Assembly: GCF_011516645.4 (NCBI RefSeq) | Contig: NZ_CP088285.1 | Location: 3,242,501-3,306,500 of the forward strand | Source: Bradyrhizobium septentrionale | Lineage (GTDB): Bacteria; Pseudomonadota; Alphaproteobacteria; Rhizobiales; Xanthobacteraceae | DNA: 64,000 nt | Reading direction: 5' to 3' | In this document: positions 16,480 through 25,074 of the stretch, in pieces | Position numbering within the stretch: the first letter of the stretch is position 1 | Layout: every line of letters starts with the position of its first letter | Notes under the pieces: model-generated | What the model saw: only the letters and a program-made list of their open reading frames with translations | Told to the model about the DNA's origin: nothing | Databases searched by the model: none | Position numbers and translations under genes: made by a program

Positions 16480-17808
16480 ATGCCCATCGGTGAATTTGGC
16501 GGTGCCCCGCCACTAGCGGCGGAAGGCGGTCCGGCACTCACGACGCCGTTGTACTGGATGTACGAAATGGCACAGGCGTCGCTCAATCCGGCGCGCGCGG
16601 TGACCGACGCCACCAAGATCCTGTTTCAGAACCCGCTCAATCCGTGGACCCACACCCAGCTCGGCAAATCGATCGCGGCCAGCTGTGAGCTGTTCGAGCG
16701 CACCACCCGCCGCTACGGCAAGCCCGACTGGAACCTGCCGACGACCGAGGTCAACGGCATCCGCACGCCGGTCGAGGTTCGCTCGATCTGGGAGAAGCCG
16801 TTCTGCCGCCTGCTGCATTTCGATCGCAAGCTGACGCGTCCGCTGCGCTCGCCGCAGCCGCGCGTGCTGATCGTGGCGCCGATGTCGGGCCACTATGCGA
16901 CGCTGCTGCGTGGCACGGTCGAGGCGTTCCTGCCGACGCATGAGGTTTACATCACCGACTGGGCCGACGCGCGCATGGTGCCGCTTGCGGCTGGCCGGTT
17001 CGATCTCGACGACTACGTCGATTACCTGATCGAGATGCTGCATGCGCTCGGCGGCAACATGCACGTGATTGCGGTGTGCCAGCCCTCGGTGCCGGTCGTT
17101 GCGGCCGTCTCCGTCATGGAAGCCAACCACGATCCGTTCGTGCCGCTGTCGATGACGCTGATGGGCGGCCCGATCGACACAAGGCGCAATCCGACCGCGG
17201 TCAACAACCTCGCCGAAGAGCGCGGCATCGAATGGTTCCGCAACAACGTCATCACCAAGGTGCCGTTCCCGCATCCGGGCGTGATGCGCGACGTCTACCC
17301 GGGCTTCCTGCAGCTCAACGGCTTCATCAGCATGAACCTGGATAGGCACATGGACGCGCACAAGGCGCTGTTCGCCAATCTGGTGAAGGGTGACGGCGAC
17401 CTCGTCGACAAGCACCGCGAATTCTATGACGAATATCTCGCCGTGATGGACCTCACAGCGGAGTATTACCTGCAGACCGTCGACCTCGTGTTCGTCAAGC
17501 ACGCGCTGCCGAAGGGCGAGATGACCCATCGTGGCAAGCCGGTCGATCCCTCGAAGATCCGCCGCGTCGCGCTGATGACCGTGGAGGGCGAGAAGGACGA
17601 CATCTCCGGCCTCGGCCAGACCGAAGCGACGCACGCGCTCTGCACCGCGATCCCGAACCATCGCCGCGTGCACTATGTGCAGAAGGGCGTCGGGCACTAC
17701 GGCGTGTTCAACGGCTCGCGTTTCCGCTCCGAAATCGTGCCGCGGATCTCCGATTTCATGGTTTCGGCAGCCAATACGCGGCTTTCCTTGGTCGCCGCGG
17801 CCGAATAG
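16480..17808 (+). CDS. phaZ: Intracellular polyhydroxyalkanoate depolymerase PhaZ
   Basis: The 442-residue protein matches intracellular PHB depolymerases that mobilise native granules. It lacks a signal peptide and begins with the family's N-terminal LYWMYEMAQASLNPAR (about 24-39). The nucleophile is Cys200 in IAVCQPSVPV, the cysteine found in this depolymerase class instead of a Ser lipase box. A His near the end in KGVGHYGVFNGSRF suits the triad. It releases 3-hydroxybutyrate from storage polymer in the cytoplasm. The preceding 127-bp spacer holds three CGCATT repeats. It contrasts with the Ser-type PHB esterase fused to a transporter at 3973. Confidence 0.93.
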   Translation: MPIGEFGGAPPLAAEGGPALTTPLYWMYEMAQASLNPARAVTDATKILFQNPLNPWTHTQLGKSIAASCELFERTTRRYGKPDWNLPTTEVNGIRTPVEVRSIWEKPFCRLLHFDRKLTRPLRSPQPRVLIVAPMSGHYATLLRGTVEAFLPTHEVYITDWADARMVPLAAGRFDLDDYVDYLIEMLHALGGNMHVIAVCQPSVPVVAAVSVMEANHDPFVPLSMTLMGGPIDTRRNPTAVNNLAEERGIEWFRNNVITKVPFPHPGVMRDVYPGFLQLNGFISMNLDRHMDAHKALFANLVKGDGDLVDKHREFYDEYLAVMDLTAEYYLQTVDLVFVKHALPKGEMTHRGKPVDPSKIRRVALMTVEGEKDDISGLGQTEATHALCTAIPNHRRVHYVQKGVGHYGVFNGSRFRSEIVPRISDFMVSAANTRLSLVAAAE

Positions 17809-17897
17809 GTATCGCCCCGGCCGCGATTTTCGCGGTCGCGCAAGTCACTGATTTAACTAAAAGAATCTCAAATCAGGCTGAGATCAAGGGGTGAATA

Positions 17898-17981
17898 ATG
17901 TTTCACTCTATGGGCCTTGCTTGCGAACCGGATTCATCAGAAAAATTCCGGTTCCGACCCCTGCCGGTAGAGGTCAATTAA
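17898..17981 (+). CDS. Candidate 27-residue small protein with strong ribosome site
   Basis: ATG 17898 is preceded by AAGGGG at six-base spacing, one of the best ribosome sites in the region. It opens a 27-codon frame reading MFHSMGLACEPDSSEKFRF and ending PLPVEVN. No family is recognised. The spacer is less GC-rich than nearby genes. An 8-bp inverted repeat, GAACCGGA with TCCGGTTC, lies inside it (17925-17954) and could be an RNA hairpin instead. It might be a leader peptide, a free small protein or part of an RNA; translation is unproven. Confidence 0.35.
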   Translation: MFHSMGLACEPDSSEKFRFRPLPVEVN

Positions 17982-18090
17982 CGGCCAGCCCCTGTATATT
18001 GGGCAAATGATTTGTTTTTGCGCCGAGCGCTTTCCCTGGCGGCGGATATGGCAAAGTTCGGGCGAACTCCTGCTCCCCGGACTCTCAGAA

Positions 18091-18846
18091 ATGGCTACTC
18101 GCGCGCTCCTTTATCGGCGGCCTGCCGAACCCGCGACCGTATTGGTCAGACACGGCTCCCAGTTCTTCACCGTGAGGCTGCGACGGCACCGGCGCGCGCG
18201 CCGCTACACGCTCAGGATACATCCGACCGATCGTGAAGCGATCCTGACGATGCCGCCGCGCGGCACGATTATCGAAGCCAAGGAGTTCGCAAATCTCCAT
18301 GGTGGCTGGATCGCCGCCCGTCTTGGCCGCTTGCCGAAGGCGGCACCGTTCCAGCCCGGCACGGTGGTGCCGCTGCGCGGCGTGCCGCATCGGCTGGTGC
18401 ATCGCTCGGGCGAGCGCGGCACGGTGTGGACCGAGACGCGCGACAGCGGCGAGAAGATCCTGTGCGTCGCCGGCGGCGTCGAGCACATGGATCGCCGGGT
18501 GCATGACTTCCTCAAGCGCGAGGCGCGCAAGGATCTGCAGAAATCAGCGCAGCTGCACGCCGCGGAACTCGGCGTGCGGGTGCGGCGGATCTCGATCCGC
18601 GATCAGTCCAGCCGTTGGGGCTCGTGCACCTCGGCGGGTTCGCTGTCGTTCTCGTGGCGGCTGATCCTGGCGCCGCCCTTCGTGCTGGATTACCTCGCCG
18701 CGCACGAGGTCGCCCATCTCGTCGAGATGAACCACTCGGCGCGGTTCTGGCGGGTGGTCGACAAGGTCTGCGCCTCGGTCACGCGCGCCAAGAACTGGCT
18801 CGACACCCACGGCAACGACCTGCACCGCTACGGGATTCAGGAGTAG
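18091..18846 (+). CDS. YgjP-like M48-type metallopeptidase (DUF45)
   Basis: The 251-residue protein is of the YgjP/DUF45 family. The C-terminal zinc-peptidase motif is visible as AAHEVAHLVEMNHSARFW, with His205, Glu206, His209 and downstream His215. DQSSRWGSCTSAGSLSFSWRL (about 171-191) is the family's other conserved block. The N-terminal half carries basic, strand-forming sequence. Members are thought to be cytoplasmic metalloproteases, sometimes encoded near restriction systems; none is present here. The start at 18091 gives the natural-looking MATRALLYRR. An in-frame ATG 18007 would add 28 residues without family support. Confidence 0.85.
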   Translation: MATRALLYRRPAEPATVLVRHGSQFFTVRLRRHRRARRYTLRIHPTDREAILTMPPRGTIIEAKEFANLHGGWIAARLGRLPKAAPFQPGTVVPLRGVPHRLVHRSGERGTVWTETRDSGEKILCVAGGVEHMDRRVHDFLKREARKDLQKSAQLHAAELGVRVRRISIRDQSSRWGSCTSAGSLSFSWRLILAPPFVLDYLAAHEVAHLVEMNHSARFWRVVDKVCASVTRAKNWLDTHGNDLHRYGIQE

Positions 18847-18869
18847 CTGCTGTCTCCGCCACCTCTGCT

Positions 18870-18969
18870 GTCATCGCCCGCGAAAGCGGGCGATCCAGTA
18901 TTCCAGAGGCGTTTGTAATTGAGCCGATAGGCCGCGGCGTACTGGATCCCCGCATTCGCGGGGATGACG
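18870..18969. repeat. Palindromic repeat, family C
   Basis: GTCATCGCCCGCGAAAGCGG opens it and CCGCATTCGCGGGGATGACG closes it, with ATAGGCCGCGGCGTACTGGA inside. It fills the spacer between two convergent genes. Confidence 0.75.
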
Positions 18970-19002
18970 ACCGAAGTTGGGCGCGACCGTCGGCCCTATC
19001 GC

Positions 19003-21252
19003 TCACCGAAACAACCGATCGGCCAGCCAGCCATCCAGTCCCGCCGCAGCCTCCGGCCGCGCGTTCGGGTTGGGCGGCACCGACGCGCGTGCCGGCGTCG
19101 GCGGGGGCGGGCGATAATAACCGCCCCCGGATGGGACCGGCGCCGGCGGCGGGGCCTGCGTCTGCGGTTGGATCTGCATCGGCGGCGCAGAAGGCGCGGT
19201 GATCTGCGACGAAACCTGCATCAGGTTCGCCGGCGCCCAGCTGCCTTGCGAGTTCGGGATCGCCGCGACCGGCACGCCCTGAAGCGCTGATTTCATGAAG
19301 CGGGTCCACACTTCGACCGGTAGCCCGCCGCCGGTTGCCTTCTTGGTCGGCGAATTGTCGTCATTGCCGAGCCAGACGCCGGTGACGAGCTTGGCGGTGT
19401 AGCCGATGAACCAGGCGTCGCGGTAATCCTGGCTGGTGCCGGTCTTGCCGGCGGCGGTCCAGCCGGGGATCTCCGCCTTGCGCGCAGTGCCCGAGATCAG
19501 CGTCTCGCGCATCATGCTGTTCATCATCGCATCATAGCGCGGCTCGATCACCTGGTTGGGCGGATCGGCCGGGCGGTCATAGAGCAGCTTGCCCGTGCTG
19601 GTGCGGATCTTGGTCACCACATGCGGCGACACAGTGTAGCCGCCATTGGCGAATGGCGCATAGGCGCCGACCAATTCGATCACGGACACTTCCGAAGTGC
19701 CGAGCGCGATCGAGACGTTGGGCTCGAGCTTCGAGGAGATGCCGAGCCGGTGCGCGGTGCGCACCACATTCTTGGCACCGACCTCGACGCCGAGCCGCAC
19801 CGCGACCGTGTTCAGCGACATCGCCAGTGCCTGGGTCAATGTCACGGAGCCGAAATATTCGTGGGTGTAGTTCTCCGGCTTCCAGCCCTTGATGTCGAGC
19901 GGCGCGTCGGTGCGGATCGTGTCCGGCGTCAGCCCGGCCTCGACCGCGGTGAGATAGACGAACGGCTTGAACGCCGAGCCCGGCTGCCGCTTCGCCGTGA
20001 CCGCCCGATTGTACTGGCTCTCGGCATAGTTCCGGCCGCCGACCATGGCGCGCACCGCGCCGTCGGGCGTCATCGCCACCAGCGCGCCCTGGCTGACATT
20101 GAACTTCACGCTCTTGGCGGCGAGCTCGTCGATGACGGCGGCTTCCGCGACGTTCTGCAGCTTCGGATCGATCGTGGTCTGCACCACGATGTCCTGGTCG
20201 ATCTGGCCGACCAGATCGTCGAGCACTTCGCCGATCCAGTCCGCGACGTAGTTCACGGTGCCGGCGCCGGCCGGCTTCACGGCGATCGAGGGCTGGCCGA
20301 TCGAGGCCTTGGCCTGGGCCTCGGTGATGAATTTGGCGTCCGCCATCGCCGCGAGCACGATTTGCGCGCGCTGCTCGGCGCCTTCAGGATTGCGGTTCGG
20401 CGCCAGCCGCGACGGCGACTTGACGAGGCCCGCGAGCATCGCGGCTTCCGGCAGTGTCACGTTCTTCGCCGACTTGCCGAAGTAGCGCTGCGCGGCGGCC
20501 TCGACGCCATAGGCGCCGGAACCGAAATAGACGCGGTTGAGGTAGAGCTCGAGGATCTCGTTCTTGGAATGCTTGCGCTCCAGCCACAGCGCGAGCTCGG
20601 CCTCCTGCAGCTTGCGCTGCATGGTACGCTCCTGGGTCAGGAACAGGTTCTTGGCGAGCTGCTGCGTCAGGGTCGAGCCGCCCTGCGAGACGCCGCGATG
20701 CAGGATGTTGGTCACCGCGGCGCGCAGGATGCCGACCGGGTCCACGCCGAAATGCGAATAGAAGCGGCGATCTTCAATGGCGATGAACGCCTTCGGCAGA
20801 TAGGGCGGCAGATCCTTCAACGCGATGTTGGCGCCGGCCATTTCGCCGCGCTGCGCCAGCACTGAGCCGTCGATGCCGACGATCTGGATCGTCGGTGGAC
20901 GCTTGGGAATTTCCAGGGACTGGATCGGCGGCAGATGCGCGCCGACCCACACCACGACACCGATCACCGCAATGCCGGCCCACAAGCCGAGCACCGCGGT
21001 CCAATAGAACAGGCGGCCGATGCCGAAGCCGCGCGACTTGCTCCGCCGCTTGCTGCCGCTGCGCGACGGGCGCGGTTTCTCGCCACCGGATTCGCTGCTC
21101 TTGTCGCTGCTTTTGGGCTTGGACTTGGCTGGCTTGTCGTCGCCGCCGCCGGGAATGCGATCGGAGGGCGACAGTCTGAGGTCGGCAAGCGCAGCCGGAA
21201 GCCCGAACAGCGGCTCCTTGCGCGCACCGCCTTTTTTACGTCCCCACGCCAT
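19003..21252 (-). CDS. Class A penicillin-binding protein, PBP1A family
   Basis: The 749-residue bifunctional peptidoglycan synthase starts with a charged, Lys/Ser-rich cytoplasmic tail (about 1-75). One membrane helix (LFYWTAVLGLWAGIAVIGVV) follows. The glycosyltransferase domain has catalytic Glu in AIEDRRFYSHFGVD, then GGSTLTQQLAKN and RKLQEAELALWLE. The transpeptidase domain has SxxK in PGSAFKPF, SxN in MSLNTVAV and KTGTSQDYRDAW. The last 90 residues are Pro/Gln-rich and probably disordered in the periplasm. It polymerises and cross-links cell-wall glycan. The ATG at 21252 is preferred; a TTG two codons upstream is possible. No operon partners are seen. Confidence 0.93.
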   Translation of the reverse strand: MAWGRKKGGARKEPLFGLPAALADLRLSPSDRIPGGGDDKPAKSKPKSSDKSSESGGEKPRPSRSGSKRRSKSRGFGIGRLFYWTAVLGLWAGIAVIGVVVWVGAHLPPIQSLEIPKRPPTIQIVGIDGSVLAQRGEMAGANIALKDLPPYLPKAFIAIEDRRFYSHFGVDPVGILRAAVTNILHRGVSQGGSTLTQQLAKNLFLTQERTMQRKLQEAELALWLERKHSKNEILELYLNRVYFGSGAYGVEAAAQRYFGKSAKNVTLPEAAMLAGLVKSPSRLAPNRNPEGAEQRAQIVLAAMADAKFITEAQAKASIGQPSIAVKPAGAGTVNYVADWIGEVLDDLVGQIDQDIVVQTTIDPKLQNVAEAAVIDELAAKSVKFNVSQGALVAMTPDGAVRAMVGGRNYAESQYNRAVTAKRQPGSAFKPFVYLTAVEAGLTPDTIRTDAPLDIKGWKPENYTHEYFGSVTLTQALAMSLNTVAVRLGVEVGAKNVVRTAHRLGISSKLEPNVSIALGTSEVSVIELVGAYAPFANGGYTVSPHVVTKIRTSTGKLLYDRPADPPNQVIEPRYDAMMNSMMRETLISGTARKAEIPGWTAAGKTGTSQDYRDAWFIGYTAKLVTGVWLGNDDNSPTKKATGGGLPVEVWTRFMKSALQGVPVAAIPNSQGSWAPANLMQVSSQITAPSAPPMQIQPQTQAPPPAPVPSGGGYYRPPPPTPARASVPPNPNARPEAAAGLDGWLADRLFR

Positions 21253-21390
21253 CCGCAACGCTCACACCCTGACCGCGGGCACGCTAGCGTTCCCGGTTTA
21301 AGGGGCGGTTACGCAAAGCTTAACGGGGGATTAGGAGGTGAGGCGGCGCGTTCCTAAATAAGGATGGAACAAAGAAACAGGGAGCACCGC

Positions 21391-21816
21391 ATGGGCCATA
21401 TCGATCCAACCAAAGAAGTGTTTGCGCAATTCCGGGACAACAACCGGCCGGGCCCGATCCACATGCTCAATCTGGTGCGGCTGCGCGAATGGGCCGCCTA
21501 TCCCGACGGCCGCAAGGCGACCGGCGCCGAAGCCTATGCCGCCTACGGCCGCGAGAGCGGCCCAGTGTTCGAGCGGCTCGGCGGCCGCATCGTCTGGCAG
21601 GGCCGCTTCGAGCTGATGCTGATCGGTCCGCAAGAGGAGCGCTGGGACCATTGCTTCATCGCGGAATACCCAAGCGTCGCAGCCTTCGTCGAAATGATCC
21701 GTGACCCCGTCTATCGCGAGGCGGTCAAGCACCGCCAGGCCGGCGTCGAGGATTCGCGGCTGATCCGTCATGCGGTGCTGCCGGTGGGGAAGACGTTTGG
21801 CGAGATTCCAAAATAG
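21391..21816 (+). CDS. DUF1330 domain-containing protein
   Basis: The 141-residue protein matches the DUF1330 ferredoxin-like alpha/beta barrel family. The order is a GPIHMLNLVRLREWA strand (about 21-35), an EAYAAYGRESGPVFERLGGR helix, a beta strand with WDHCFIAEYPSVAAFVEM, then the end region DPVYREAVKHRQAGVEDSRL. The family is small and cytoplasmic with no agreed function. The ATG at 21391 was chosen because GGGAG precedes it at eight bases. An in-frame ATG at 21364 lacks a ribosome site. It is divergent from the PBP1A gene. Confidence 0.85.
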   Translation: MGHIDPTKEVFAQFRDNNRPGPIHMLNLVRLREWAAYPDGRKATGAEAYAAYGRESGPVFERLGGRIVWQGRFELMLIGPQEERWDHCFIAEYPSVAAFVEMIRDPVYREAVKHRQAGVEDSRLIRHAVLPVGKTFGEIPK

Positions 21817-21855
21817 AGCGCGCGGAAATCGATCGGACGCAACGATCTCCATCCC

Positions 21856-21961
21856 CGTCATGCTGAGGTGCGAGCGGAGCGAGCCCCGAAGCATGCACGG
21901 CCCCGCTGGTGGCCGTCGACCCTTCGAGACGCGCGCAAGAGCGCGCTCCTCAGGGTGACGG
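21856..21961. repeat. Palindromic repeat, family B
   Basis: CGTCATGCTGAGGTGCGAGC opens it and GCTCCTCAGGGTGACGG closes it. The centre CCCCGCTGGTGGCCGTCGAC is shared with the copies at 12175 and 50576. Confidence 0.75.
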
Positions 21962-21983
21962 TGGTAGAGCCTGCATAGACCGC

Positions 21984-22017
21984 AAAAACAAAATCGGCGG
22001 CCCGGAGGCCGCCGATT
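21984..22017 (-). terminator. Rho-independent terminator of the solute-binding protein gene
   Basis: AATCGGCGGCC and GGCCGCCGATT make an 11-bp stem with loop CGGA at 21992-22017. On the minus strand it runs into TTTGTTTTTGC. It lies 24 bp past the stop at 22041. Confidence 0.75.
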
Positions 22018-22040
22018 GCATCTCAAACCTGCACGAAGCG

Positions 22041-23267
22041 CTAGCCCGTTGGGCCGGCGTCCTCGAGGATCGGGCCGAACAGCTCCCAGCGCTCGCCGTT
22101 GAACTTCATCATCTGCAGCTGCTTGTTGACGCGATAGTCGTTCGGCGTGGTGTTGCCCTTGATACCGGGCAGCGCGAGGTCGAGTTCGACATTTTTCAGG
22201 TTGGTCGCCTGCTTCAGCACATTCTCGCGGGTCAGGTCGTCGCCGCACTGCTTGAGCACGTGAACCAACAGCTGCGCAGTGGAATAGCCGTAGCCGTTGA
22301 AGCTCGAATCCTTATCGCCGTCCGGATAGTACTTCGCCATCATGTCGAAGTAGCGCTTCATGCCCGGATCGTCCTTCCAGGTCGGATCGAGCGGGTCCTT
22401 GCCGTAGCTGACGCTGATCACGCCCTTGGAGGCCTCGAGTCCGGCCGGCTTCATCACCGCGCCGACCGAGGTGGCGTTGATGTCGAGGATGTGCACCGGC
22501 TTCCAGCCGAGCTCGGCGATCTTCTTGATCGCCTGCGCCGCCTGCTTCGGCGTCGAGGCCGAGAAGAACAGGTCCGCGCCGGCATCCTTGATCTTGAGGA
22601 TCTGCGAATCGATGGTCGGGTCGGACACCTCATAGGAGGCTTCGGCCACGATCATCTTCGCCGCCTTGTCGCCGAGGCCGGCCTTGATGCCGTTCAGATA
22701 GTCCTTGCCGAGGTCGTCGTTCTGATAGAGCACGCCGATCTTGGCGTTCGGATACTCCTTCAGGATGTACTGGCCGTAGATGCGGCCTTCGCTGAAATAG
22801 TTCGGGTTGAAGCCGAGCGTCCATGGGAAGTTCTTCGGGTCGGTGAACTTCGAGGCGCCGGTGGCGGCGAACAGCTGCGGCACCTTCTTGCCATTGAGAT
22901 ATTTCTGCACGGCGGCGTTCGACGGTGTGCCGATGATCTGGAAAGTCAGCAGCACCTCGTCGCTTTCGACGAGCTTGCGCACCTGCTCGACCGCTTTCGG
23001 CGGCGAATAGGCGTCGTCATACTGGATCAGGTTGATCTTGCGGCCGTTCACGCCGCCCTGGTCGTTGATCATCTTGATGTAGGCGGCTTGGGCCTTGCCG
23101 ATGGTGGCGTAGGCAGAGGCCGGGCCACTGAAGGGTACGGTCTGGCCGACCTTGATCTCGGTATCGCTCGCGCCGGTGTCGTATTTCTTCTGCGCGGAGG
23201 CCGACGTTGCAGACAGCGCGACTGCGAGCGCCGTTCCCGTGACCAGACGTAAAATCCCGTTCCTCAT
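22041..23267 (-). CDS. Branched-chain amino acid-type ABC transporter substrate-binding protein
   Basis: The 408-residue periplasmic binding protein has a signal peptide (residues 1-25, ending SATSASAQ). A Leu/Ile/Val-binding type fold follows, recognised by VGQTVPFSGPASAYATIGKA, NLIQYDDAYSPPKAVEQVRKL and IGVLYQNDDLGKDY. Start 23267 gives the signal peptide, with GAGGGAAAC upstream. It is closely similar along its whole length to the next gene (23647-24867), so this is a tandem duplication. There are no permease or ATPase genes nearby, so it must serve a transporter encoded elsewhere. The ligand is unknown; such HAAT-family proteins also bind aromatic acids. A strong terminator follows. Confidence 0.9.
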   Translation of the reverse strand: MRNGILRLVTGTALAVALSATSASAQKKYDTGASDTEIKVGQTVPFSGPASAYATIGKAQAAYIKMINDQGGVNGRKINLIQYDDAYSPPKAVEQVRKLVESDEVLLTFQIIGTPSNAAVQKYLNGKKVPQLFAATGASKFTDPKNFPWTLGFNPNYFSEGRIYGQYILKEYPNAKIGVLYQNDDLGKDYLNGIKAGLGDKAAKMIVAEASYEVSDPTIDSQILKIKDAGADLFFSASTPKQAAQAIKKIAELGWKPVHILDINATSVGAVMKPAGLEASKGVISVSYGKDPLDPTWKDDPGMKRYFDMMAKYYPDGDKDSSFNGYGYSTAQLLVHVLKQCGDDLTRENVLKQATNLKNVELDLALPGIKGNTTPNDYRVNKQLQMMKFNGERWELFGPILEDAGPTG

Positions 23268-23310
23268 AATGCTGTTTCCCTCACGTGACTGATGGTTGGC
23301 CGATGATCTT

Positions 23311-23339
23311 GTCCGCGGGTTCAAGTCCCACGGTCGCCA
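23311..23339 (+). other. tRNA 3'-end-like fragment (T-arm and acceptor)
   Basis: GCGGGTTCAAGTCCCAC reads like a T-arm with the invariant GTTCAA loop and four of five stem pairs, followed by an acceptor-like GGTCGCCA. There is no D-arm, anticodon arm or 5' acceptor strand upstream, so this is at most a remnant. The same spacer before the paralogous gene (24892-24922) has a more decayed version. Confidence 0.3.
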
Positions 23340-23480
23340 TCGCTTGCGCCGGATACTGGCGGAACGCTTGCTGCAACGCAAGACGAGCGGCGCCGAAAAG
23401 GTGAGCGATTTCAGTCAACGAAAGTAGGGGGCAGTGCGGAAAGGCGGGTGGCCTGAGCAGCGCGGCGCCGGCCTTCTTGA

Positions 23481-23625
23481 CCTCGCCCCGCCTGCGGGGA
23501 GAGGTCGGAACGCATCATCAGATGCGTTCCGGGTGAGGGGGACTCTCCGCGGGCGCAACTAGCTCCGTTTGCGCGGCAGCAGCCCCTCACCCCAACCCTC
23601 TCCCCGTAAGAACGGGGAGAGGGAG
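23481..23625. repeat. Palindromic repeat, family D
   Basis: CCTCGCCCCGCCTGCGGGGA opens it and CTCTCCCCGTAAGAACGGGG closes it. The inner hairpin GAACGCATCATCAGATGCGTTC lies near 23508. It lies between the tandem solute-binding protein genes. A related copy is at 56188. Confidence 0.75.
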
Positions 23626-23646
23626 GAAGCTTCGATGCGGCTCTGT

Positions 23647-24867
23647 CTAACCCGCCGGTCCGGTGTCCTCGATGATCGGGCCGAACAGCTCCCAGCGCTC
23701 GCCGTTGAACTTCATCATCTGCATCTGCTTGTTGATGCGATAGTCGTTCGGTCCGGTCGTGATCGACATGCCCGGCAGCGCGAGACTCGGCACGAACTTC
23801 TTCAGGCTGGTCACCTGCTTCATCAGGTTCTCGCGGGTGAGGTCGTCGCCGCACTGTTTCAGCACCTGGATCAAGAGCTCGGCCGTCGAGTAGCCGTAGG
23901 TGTTGACGGTGTTGAGCTTGTCGCCTTCCGGATAATACTTGTCCATGAAGGCGAAATAGGCCTTCACGCCGGGATCGTCCTTCCACTGCGGATCGGCGGG
24001 GTCCTTGCCGTAGTTGGTCGAGATGATGCCCTTGGAGATGTCGAGACCGGCGGGCTTCAGCGTCGCCGACACCGGGCTCGCATTGATGTCGAGGATGTGC
24101 ACCGGGGTCCAGTTGAGGTCGGCGATCTTGCGGATCGCTTGCGCCGCGAATTTCGGCGTCGAGGCGTCATAGATCAGGTCGGCGCCGGAGGCCCTCAGCT
24201 TGACGATCTGGGAATCTACCGTCGGGTCGGTCAGCTCGTAGGACACTTCGGCGACGATCATGCTGGCGGCCTTGTCGCCGAGCCCGCTCTTCAGGCCGGT
24301 GATGTAGTCGCGGCCGAGATCGTCGTTCTGGTAGAAGATGCCGATCTTGGCGTTGGGGTGATTGGCCAGAATGTATTTGGCGTAGATGCGTCCCTCGGAC
24401 TGGTAGTTCGGGTTGAACGCGATGGTCCACGGCGCGTTCTGCGGATCGGAGAAGCGCGAGGCGCCGGTGGAGGCGAGCAGCTGCGGCACTTTCTTGGTAT
24501 TCAGATATTTCTGCACGGCGGCATTTGACGGCGTGCCGATGATCTGGAACGTGAACAGCACCTCGTCGCCCTCGACCAGCTTGCGCACCTGCTCGACCGC
24601 CTTCGGCGGCGAATAGGCATCGTCATACTGGATCAGGTTCAGCTTGCGGCCGTTGATGCCGCCCTGTTCGTTGATCATCTTGATGTAGGCCACCTGGGTC
24701 TTGCCGATGCCGGCATAGGCGGATGCGGGGCCCGAGAACGGCACGGTCTGGCCGATCTTGATCTCGGTGTCGGTCGCGCCGATGTCGTACTTCTTCTGCG
24801 CGGCGGCCGATGTAACCGACAACGCGATGGCAAGCGCTGTCGCAGCGAGCAATTGCACGCTCCTCAT
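23647..24867 (-). CDS. Branched-chain amino acid-type ABC transporter substrate-binding protein (paralogue)
   Basis: The 406-residue exported protein has a signal peptide (1-24, ending SVTSAAAQ). Its fold is the same as that of its downstream neighbour, with VGQTVPFSGP replaced by IGQTVPFSGP and near-identical NLIQYDDAYSPPKAVEQVRKL. The shared C-terminus QMMKFNGERWELFGPI and conserved KQCGDDLTREN show recent duplication. Start 24867 has GGAGGTCACGGAC just upstream. Unlike the neighbour it has no obvious terminator after it; a family D repeat follows instead. No membrane components are encoded nearby. Divergence between the copies is spread over the whole length, consistent with different ligands or dosage. 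Confidence 0.9.
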   Translation of the reverse strand: MRSVQLLAATALAIALSVTSAAAQKKYDIGATDTEIKIGQTVPFSGPASAYAGIGKTQVAYIKMINEQGGINGRKLNLIQYDDAYSPPKAVEQVRKLVEGDEVLFTFQIIGTPSNAAVQKYLNTKKVPQLLASTGASRFSDPQNAPWTIAFNPNYQSEGRIYAKYILANHPNAKIGIFYQNDDLGRDYITGLKSGLGDKAASMIVAEVSYELTDPTVDSQIVKLRASGADLIYDASTPKFAAQAIRKIADLNWTPVHILDINASPVSATLKPAGLDISKGIISTNYGKDPADPQWKDDPGVKAYFAFMDKYYPEGDKLNTVNTYGYSTAELLIQVLKQCGDDLTRENLMKQVTSLKKFVPSLALPGMSITTGPNDYRINKQMQMMKFNGERWELFGPIIEDTGPAG

Positions 24868-24997
24868 GTCCGTGACCTCCCATGTTGCCGGTGATCTTGT
24901 CCGCAAGCCTCAAGCCCACGGATGTCACCGTTATCAGGGATGATGGAGGAAGCGTGGTTGCATTGCAAGGCGATGCGCCCTGCGCGCAGTGTCGCGT

Positions 24998-25050
24998 TTG
25001 AGCATGATCCGGAAAAGTGTGAAGCGATTTTCCGAGGGGATCACGCTCAA
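24998..25050. repeat. Short alphaproteobacterial palindromic repeat, family H
   Basis: TTGAGCATGATC and GATCACGCTCAA form the outer arms around CGGAAAAGTGTGAAGCGATT. This is the common GCATGATCCGGAAAAGTG-type element seen across rhizobia. It is followed by an A-rich run that, on the minus strand, may help terminate the DUF1304 gene. Confidence 0.6.
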
Positions 25051-25074
25051 GAAAAACAAAAGCGCGCCCGCGCC

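Noticed and set aside
23268..23340. Complete tRNA gene upstream of the solute-binding protein
   Set aside because: Only a T-arm-like and acceptor-like end is present; the other arms cannot be folded.
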